Shown here: piece by piece, positions 57,000-64,000 of the stretch
How positions within the stretch are numbered: position 1 is the first letter of the stretch
Layout of the letters: every line of letters begins with the position of its first letter
Source of the DNA: Zygnema cylindricum
Taxonomy: Eukaryota; Streptophyta; Zygnematophyceae; Zygnematales; Zygnemataceae
Reading direction: 5' to 3'
DNA length: 64,000 nucleotides
Assembly (NCBI GenBank): GCA_037447655.1
Contig: JBBHKE010000102.1
Span: forward strand, 382,372 to 446,371
Translations under genes and position numbers: made by a program
The notes under the pieces: model-generated
The model's input: the letters and a program-made list of their open reading frames with translations, nothing else
Databases searched by the model: none
What the model was told of the DNA's origin: nothing

Positions 57000-57991
57000 C
57001 ATCGTGCTCATTGAAGCTCTAAGACTAATCTTCTTGAGTTACAAAAGAAGAGAACAAAGAATTGTTTATAACTGACTTCCAAAGAAGCCTTGGTTAAATA
57101 GGCGTTGTTGCCAACCTGGCTTGTATAAACCTATCTCATTTGCCTTTTTAATTTTAAGGCTGTATCTATATCTATGACCTTTTTTTGAACAATTAAAACA
57201 TGCATTAAAAGAGGTGTCTATTTTTGGCCTTGATTAAATTGTCTAAATTGACCTTGATTTTGATAAAACTCATTCCTCTGCTATTTAAACTGGTTTTTGC
57301 GTTGGGTAAACCAACCTCCCCTATCAAAGTCTGTGCTGAAAGCCTCTACTTTCTTTTTTCCATGAAGGACTCTAGATGTAGCTTCCTCCTCTAATATAAT
57401 ATTGATTTAATTGAAGTGTCCCGATAGACTTATCATGTTGTTTCAGCTTGACAGCTACATCTTACATATTGTTAGGAATACCTTTAGTTACTAATGGAGC
57501 CTCCTAGAAGTTTGGAAAAGTGCCACCAGCACATGAATGTGCATCAATAAGAGCTAAAAAATTATCAGTATACACTGCCATTATTCCCCCGAGTATTTAT
57601 TTCCCCAAATTTTTCCTGCCAACACAAGTTTCTATTAAACATTCGCCTTTTCGTATGATGCTTTGAGTGATTTCCGAAAATTAATTGCTTACTTCATCTG
57701 GATCCGTGACATATTTAAGTTCTCGAATAGACACAAATTCAAAGTGTTTCGAGCCTTTGAACTCTTTTCTACCCATGTCGGATCAGTTTCATCAAGTGAT
57801 CCATCCTAAATATCCATCAGATGCACAATATTCATCAAACCTGCAATTTCAAAGTATGATTCAACCATATCCACCCAATAAGCATATTTTTGTCCATTGA
57901 AGAAAGGGATTCTTAAAGACAGGCCCATAACCTGTTGTTCTATGACCATTGGTACAAGTAGAGCTTCAGTAGTAATTGTAGAAGTAGACAT
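57000..57991 (-). pseudogene. Copia gag of the element 52777-58901, starting inside the LTR
   Basis: ATG at 57991 lies 59 nt inside the 5' LTR; the frame crosses the LTR end and primer-binding site and continues through IPFFNGQKYAYWVDMVESYF, the copia gag domain, to a stop at 57806-57808. Downstream gag is fragmented; Cys-rich traces occur near 57170-57200. Confidence 0.65.
57919..57932 (-). promoter_or_regulatory. Primer-binding site matching the initiator tRNA-Met anticodon region
   Basis: The minus strand reads GGTTATGGGCCTG directly after the LTR end. It is complementary to the GGGCCCAUAACC segment of initiator tRNA-Met with one change, the half-tRNA primer type known from Drosophila copia. 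It differs from the 3'-end type (TGGTATCGGAGC) of the other copia elements in this window. Confidence 0.65.
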
Positions 57992-58901
57992 GTCTAATAA
58001 TAGAAGTTAACAAGAATCATGAAATACTTGTTTTTCACTCACTACACAATCTCACACAAAAGTCCAATTGACACCAAATTTAGCACAGAAACAAATCATC
58101 ATACAACCTGTCAATTTCCAAAGTTACAGCATAATTGGTCAAGTAAACCATAAGATATAGAATCTGCAAGTTTCCCAAAACTGCCTTTAGATTTCCATAT
58201 TCTCAAAATTCGATATAAAAATATTTCTAAGTACTAAATTTTATGCACTCATTGAGTATCTACTACTCATTGACCAATAAGATATCTACACTTGAAATAG
58301 TAGCACTTTAGTGTAGTAGCACAAAGTATCTAGGGTACTTCAAAAAACCTAATTGCAACTTGCCTAAAACTAAAGAGTGCAACACTAATTCTTAATGCGC
58401 TATTCAACAAAAACCTATTCTTGAAGTATTTCACAATCTGGCGTCGTACGAATAATGTTGCTGCTTAGTCAACGTTGGTCAAATAAATCTAACCGATTGT
58501 GGTCAAATAGTGCGAATCTTTGGAGTTCTTACGAAGCACCTCGTCACTTGTGGTCCCCACTCAAATTGCAGTCGTTAGCTTGATTTAAATCAACATCTAA
58601 TATTCGTCCTTTTACATATTATTTCCCAAATATTTGGTTCAGTTTTTATCCCACCAATTTATATAATTCACTCATTCGATGTGTGAGATGTGTATATGAT
58701 CACCTGAACTATTCCACAATTTTAGCACAATTTGCAAATGTCGACGCGTTTCCATGAAGCCGTACGATACACTCTAATGTAATTATTTCACAGTCACACT
58801 ATTAGGGTTAAGTATTACACCTGACTTAGATCTAAAATATTCTAATTGCTATTTCTCTCCTTACAGCCCTATCTAGTGAGGATAAAGCTTAAAATTCAAA
58901 A
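57933..58901 (-). repeat. 5' LTR of the copia element 52777-58901
   Basis: 969 bp; carries the gag ATG (57991) in its last 59 nt. Confidence 0.85.
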
Positions 58902-60190
58902 GTGTAATCAAAATTTTGCTTACCTTAACAGCCATAGAGGACATGGAGATCCACCAGATGGATGTGAAAACAACTTTGTTACATGGGGATCTAGAAGAAG
59001 TTATATATATGAAACAACCAGAAATGTACGTTGAAAAGGGAAAATAAATTTTGTTTTATAAACTAGTGAAATCCTTATATAGACTAAAGGAGGCACCTCG
59101 TCAATGGAACATTAAGCTAGATGAGTTTCTTACTAAGCGAGGATTTATTAGGATTAGCTCAGATCATTCCGTCTGTATTATAGAAGCGGAGGATGGAGTG
59201 ATTTATATAGCTGTATATATAGATGATTTGCCCATAATCAGTAAATCTCTAATTGAAATCATTAAAGTTAAAACAGCTCTGAACATTAGGTTTGAGATGA
59301 GGCACTTGGGAGATGCAAAGTATATCTTAGAAATTCAAATGGAAAGAGTCATATAATAGAAAAATCAAACTGACAGAAAAAAAAAATCATAGGTCATATG
59401 TTGGAAAAAATTGGAATGACAGAAGCTAAAACTAATGCAACACCTATGGAAAATAGACAAAAATTAGAAGGATCAGAAGAGTCACAGGAGCTATAATAAA
59501 GATGAAACGGAAGATGAAAATTTAAGGGATATTTCTTATAGACAAGTAATTGGTAGTCTGATTTACTTTATGAATTACACCCGTCCTGACATTTGTGCAA
59601 CGGTGGGAGCATTAAGTAGAAGTCTGCAAAATCTTAAGAGGTCAGACTAGGATGCAGCTTAAAGGGTTTTGAGATACTGATTTGGAACTAAAATTTTTTC
59701 TTTTAATTCGGAGGGACCAAAGTTAAAATAAACACTTGGAGTGATGCGAGCTATGGAAACATACCAAGCAGAAAGACTACAACCGGATATATGGTACAGA
59801 TCGAAAGTGGAACATGCTACTAAATCACCAAACTTTCACAAAGTTACAGCTCAGTCAACAATGAAAACAAAATACATGACTGCTAGTGGTGCGGTAAAAG
59901 ATCTACTATGGGTAAAATATGTTTTGCAAGAACTTGGCTTCATGGAAATAGGCGCACAAGTGGTTTGGTGTGATAATAAGGCCGCTATTTCTATTGCCTC
60001 CAACCCTAACAATCATTTTAAATGCAAACATACAGACATAAGGCTCCACTATGTGAGAGAAAAAGTTTTTTCAAAGATTATAGAACTGCAATATTTGTTA
60101 GATTCTAAAATGATAGGTGATATGCTTACAAAGTCTCTACCGGCTCCTAGGTTTGTTTATTGCAGGAAAGCTTGTGGTCCAAATGACTGA
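58902..60190 (+). pseudogene. Copia RT-RNase H, right half of the interrupted element
   Basis: AIEDMEIHQMDVKT, then KLVKSLYRLKEAPRQWNIKL, VIYIAVYIDDLPI (YVDD box as YIDD), LGDAKYILEIQMERV, an RPDI region near 59580, and RNase H with QSTMKTKYMTASGAVKDL, VVWCDNKAAISIA and KMIGDMLTKSLP ending at the TGA 60188-60190. There are several stops and shifts between pieces. The polypurine tract and 3' LTR follow. Confidence 0.85.
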
Positions 60191-60211
60191 GAGACCAAAG
60201 TTTAGGGGGAG

Positions 60212-61153
60212 TGTTGTTTTATAAATTGCAGTCTCTAAGAACACCTGAGTAAGAGAAACTTTTTGACTTAGAAATATTTTTGAATGTCTAAGTTCTAAAT
60301 GTACTGAATTTAGTGTGGCAATCTATTACATGTCAACATGATATTAATCGAGAAAAGAAGGTTTGGATACTAGCAAATTGAAGACATCAGATTAATATCC
60401 GACGATACATACACAAAGCGAAGAACATAGAATTCCAATATAGAATAAACAGTGTCGTGTAGTGGTTGAAGAGATTTGCAAATCTTACTTTGGTTAAAGA
60501 GATTTGCAGATCCTATAGTACAGTTGAAGTGATCGAAGTGATCAGCAACAGTAAACCTTATTGGAAGAGTACGATTATGGGACCACTTGCAGAATAGAAA
60601 GTACATGTATGACATTACGAAAAGTTAAGATGTCGGTGGAATGTTTCAACCAAAGTACAAATTGTCCTATTCGAATTAAGTTTTAGTGTGTACAGTGAAG
60701 ATTAGAATCTTACAAAGACAAACCTGTGTTGTTCCTAGCATATTACAAAAGGTAGAAGTAGGTACTTTAGTAGGACTGTACGATAGTGTACCACACAACG
60801 TTCTATTAGTCAGTTAGATAGTTAATGAGATCTATTAGTATAAATTATGACTTAATGAATTGTTGGATAACTTGTATGAGTTAACAGAGGTAGAAAAGTT
60901 CCTTTTATAGCCCTCTTTGTATGAGTGTTACTTTGTGTCTGATCAAATTTTGTGTGTGAAAATCTAACAGATTTAGGGGTTAAGTGTAAACTCTAAGTGA
61001 GCTATGTTTTGAGTTAAAAGAACTCGTTGGTGATTATAAATTAGTTGGTAAGCTGATCATTAGCGGTGTACTTCGGTAGTATTCTGTTTATCTAATGGGA
61101 GACTCTGCAGCTTTTGGTAGTGCCCCTGTTGTTGTAGAATTACAATGTTAACA
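60212..61153 (+). repeat. 3' LTR of the interrupted plus-strand copia element, with ATG frame at its end
   Basis: Starts TGTTGTTTTATAAATTG right after TTTAGGGGGAG and ends near GTTAACA (61153). ATG at 61094 opens MGDSAAFGSAPVVVELQ, 60 nt before the end. The next 45 bp repeat TTAACARCTAGAGAGC twice. Confidence 0.7.
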
Positions 61154-61565
61154 GCTAGAGAGCCGCCATGCTATAGAGCTACAACGTTAACAACTAGAGA
61201 GCAACCATAAAAGAAGAGATGTCCTAGATCCTTAAAAACGACATATAGATATTGGAGAACTAACCGCATGGAGGAAAAGCAATCGGGGAAAAATGAAATA
61301 AGATCAAAAAAATGTAGATGGCGCCATCAAAATATACAAATCATGGTTTTTTGCGAAAGGAAAAACAAAGGTTTATCGCGAAAAGATACACACAAAAAAA
61401 GGTAGTCGACAATAAAAACACATTATGTGAACGATTTGAAATATTATTAGAAAATGTTTGAATTGAATTGAATAAAATCAGGTAAAATTCATAAGTTACC
61501 GTTTCCTCAGGAATCCGAACATTGTTCAAAAAAAGTACTCTAGCTCAAACATTATGATGTTTTAG
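61154..61565. other. No gene recognised
   Basis: AT-rich sequence between the LTR and the next integrase fragment. Only short frames, none with a domain. Confidence 0.4.
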
Positions 61566-61569
61566 GCCC

Positions 61570-62787
61570 GGCTGAGGTGCTTTCTGCAAGAGGAGTTCGC
61601 TTCATGGTCACAAGAGGAGTTCGCTTCATGGTCACATTTACTGACGATTTTTCTTGATTAACAAAAGTTTATTTTATGTAGGAGAAGAGTGAAGTGTTCG
61701 AACACTTCAAACACTACAAAGCTTGGGCGGAGAAATTACATGGAGTTCTGATTATGGAATTGAGATCAGACAACAGAGGGGAGTATATGTCCAATAAATT
61801 TAAAAAGTTTCTTTTAGATGAGGGTATTAATCAGCAGCTATCGGTTCTTTATAAGCTTTAACAGAATGGTGTTTCACAAAGGCTAAATAGAACAGTAACA
61901 AAGAGTGCTAAATCTATGTTTGTAGACAAAAATGTAGATTTGAAATTCTCGGCAGAGGCCCTTAACTGTGCAGTTTATATAAAGAAAATGATTGCATCAA
62001 GATCAGTTAGAACTACACCATTTGAGTTTGGACAGGTAGAAAACCTCAAGTTAGTCATTTTAAAGTTTTTGGGAGTAAATGCTTCATTCTTAACACATCA
62101 CAAAATACTTGGAAAATGGGACTGAAAGGCTTACCGGGCATTCTAATGGGATATGATGATAACTCTAAGGGGTATAAGGTGTATGTATTTGATAAACAAA
62201 AAGTATTTTTATCAAGGAATATCATTATAAAAGATAAAGGAGAATCAGCTGATTATTTCACCATGTGAGATAAACCGGCGGAAGAAAAATTGCAAGATTA
62301 TGTCATCTTTAACACAAAGAAGGTAATTTACTTTCAGGTTCTTCAGCAGCAACCTATGGAAACAGTGTCCACGGACCCTCAAGTCCCTTTTACAGCTCCT
62401 TTGGAGCCAGCTGCACCACTCTCGAAGGACACACATCCCGCTCCACGATAGACAAAGAACACCACGCATCCATCGATCTCAGCCTCAAAATTTCCGAGGG
62501 GAAGGAGATCTAGCAGCCGTATGCAATTAGGATCGCACTTTGCATTCTCTACCGCCTCTAAGGAACCTCCGACCATTTGGGAGGCCTTCTCATCATCGAA
62601 AAGAACTCATTGGATTGAGGCTGCAAATGACGAGATGAAATCAATTATGGAAGCTCAAATGTGGGAGTTGGTGGAGCTTCCTCCAAACAAAAAGCAATCT
62701 GGAGTAAGTGGGTGTTCAAGGTATAATTAAACCCGGATGGCACAATAGAAAGGTATAAGGCCAGACTTGTGGCCAAGGGTTATATTT
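61570..62787 (+). pseudogene. Copia integrase to RT-start fragment
   Basis: Integrase: VRFMVTFTDDFS, EHFKHYKAWAEKLHGV, LRSDNRGEYMSNKF (D kept, second G is R), then YKVYVFDKQKVF-like and a Pro/Ser linker. RT start: KRTHWIEAANDEMKSIMEAQ, WELVELPPNKK, IERYKARLVAKGY in shifted frames. A 24-bp in-frame tandem duplication at 61587-61634 repeats ARGVRFMV. It is cut at 62788, where unrelated DNA begins. Confidence 0.8.
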
Positions 62788-63810
62788 GTTGTTATGAGAC
62801 AACTGCTATACTGAATATGAAGAAGAAGCAGCAGTATTCATTGTATAACATATCAAGAGATGAAGGTTCCACAAAAACCGATTGCAAAACATAAACTTTG
62901 ACAGATGATAAATTGCAATATAGGGACACAATAGTCCTAAAATTCTACCAGAGTTTAGATGACATACAGAGGAACATACACACAAAATTTCACTTATTTT
63001 TCCTCAAAGATATGTGTGATATTCAGAGGTGAATTTTCATAAAATTGAGTGTACAAATTTCCATATCATTTGTTCCTAATGACTCAAATTTACCAAGTCT
63101 TACTTCTATACACTGAAACTACACTAAGCTGTACGGAGGCATTCCAGCTGTACATCTAGCATTCTAACACAACAAATACTATGAGTATACTTGTGAACTG
63201 AAGGTATGTCATAAACCACATTCTCAACACAAAACAACCAATTCACTATAGACAAAATTATGTTGTACCAAATATTTACACCGGCGTTCAGACAACGGTG
63301 ATAGTGATCAGTCACGCCTCGTCAACATTTGTTGGCGGCGGCTATCAACCGTCCGAATATAGGATTTTTGCACCATAGATGTGACTTCACGAAGTCTTGT
63401 GGTCCTGCCGAACTTACGATCAGTCACGCCTCGTCAACATTTGTTGGCGGCGGCTATCAGCCGTCCGAATATAGGATTTTTGCACCATAGATGTGTTGTA
63501 ATTTATAAATGTTTATTTCAGTTAATAGGGGTTAAAATAACTTAGGATATCTTTCCTAGTAGTCTACTGTAAGACTTACCTAAATTAGTGTTACAGTAGC
63601 AAGAGGTACAGTAGAGTGTATCGTACTGTATCGTACTTTTACAGGGACACGTGTCGGCGAAATAACGTATGCAGGTTTTTTGAGTAGCGCCGACAATCAG
63701 CCATACGCGTCAAAAAGTTGACGATGCGATTCACATGATCGGACGAATGGGATCTGTTCCGAGTATTCCGGAAACATATGGTACAGCTCGACGGTACCAT
63801 CGTCGATCGT
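62788..63810. other. About 1-kb insert within copia RT, possibly an LTR
   Basis: It begins TGTTGTTATGAGACAAC, reminiscent of the LTR starts here (TGTTGTTTTATAAATT), and ends where RT coding resumes near 63815. It contains a 78-bp direct repeat (63306-63383 and 63418-63495, period 112) starting GATCAGTCACGCCTCG. About 40 RT codons are also missing across the junction. Confidence 0.4.
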
Positions 63811-63814
63811 AAAA

Positions 63815-64000
63815 ACAACCTTTTTGCATGGAGAGTTACAAGAAACTATATATATGCAGCAACCAGAAAAGTATGAAGAAAAAGGAAAGGAGAAATTAGT
63901 GTGCAAACTGTTAAAACCTTTGTATAGGTTGAAACATGCCCCTAGGATGTAGAACCTAAAGCTATATGAGTTTTTGACTGGACTAGGTTTTAACAGGATA
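63815..64000 (+). pseudogene. Copia RT fragment, running off the window
   Basis: TTFLHGELQETIYMQQPEKY, KLVCKLLKPLYRLKHAPRM and a stop (TAG for the usual Gln-Trp), then YEFLTGLGFNRI. Same lineage as 51990 and 59051. Confidence 0.8.

Larger units (their letters stand above)
52777..58901 (-). mobile_element. Ty1/copia element, 6.1 kb, inserted into another copia element
   Basis: LTRs at 52777-53724 (3') and 57933-58901 (5'), ending AACAACA, with the primer-binding site GGTTATGGGCCTG on minus at 57919-57932 and the polypurine tract AAGCTTAAGGAGAG at 53725-53738. The interior holds gag, protease, integrase, RT and RNase H in order, all broken by stops. The flanks ATACA and GTGTA do not give a clean target duplication. 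Confidence 0.85.

Overview
This window looks like nuclear DNA of a green-lineage eukaryote. The supporting signs are GT-AG introns, leucine-rich-repeat exons of exactly 72 bp in phase 2 (the plant LRR-receptor pattern), extensin-like Ser-Pro tracts and many Ty1/copia elements. Large introns filled with simple repeats and a non-LTR element of the restriction-like-endonuclease type make a streptophyte alga (zygnematophyte-like) my best guess. That is inference, and I cannot name a species. Gene density is low: two intact-looking host genes and one decayed paralogue in 64 kb.

Layout. 68-3846 (+): a five-exon SPOUT/TrmL-like RNA 2'-O-methyltransferase gene whose introns are purine or pyrimidine tracts. 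3850-15150: microsatellites, a 49-50 bp satellite carrying two related terminal-inverted-repeat (TIR) elements (4850-6640), an AT/GT microsatellite holding a 5'-truncated non-LTR retrotransposon (7643-8911, minus), foldback elements, and a 789-bp PIF/Harbinger-like element with TAA target duplications. 15153-27223 (+): an eight-exon gene for a secreted LRR / EGF-like / Pro-rich protein, open in frame across all predicted exons. 29450-34605 (-): a decayed copia element. 35169-36610: more copia debris. 37620-49891 (-): a paralogue of the LRR gene, broken by an in-frame TAG and a missing EGF-like exon. One of its introns holds a young copia element (38887-44929, +). 50065-50270: a small TIR element upstream of that paralogue. 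51650-64000: nested copia remnants of one lineage, including a 6.1-kb element (52777-58901, -) inserted into another.

The host genes show no sign of working as an operon or cluster; the two LRR genes are inverted paralogues. The most unusual signals are in the retroelements. A UAG with a tobamovirus-type leaky context is kept in two diverged copia copies between integrase and reverse transcriptase. In a second copia lineage an ATG frame starts 59-60 nt inside the LTR end, and in the most complete copy it reads through a primer-binding site that matches the anticodon region of initiator tRNA-Met.
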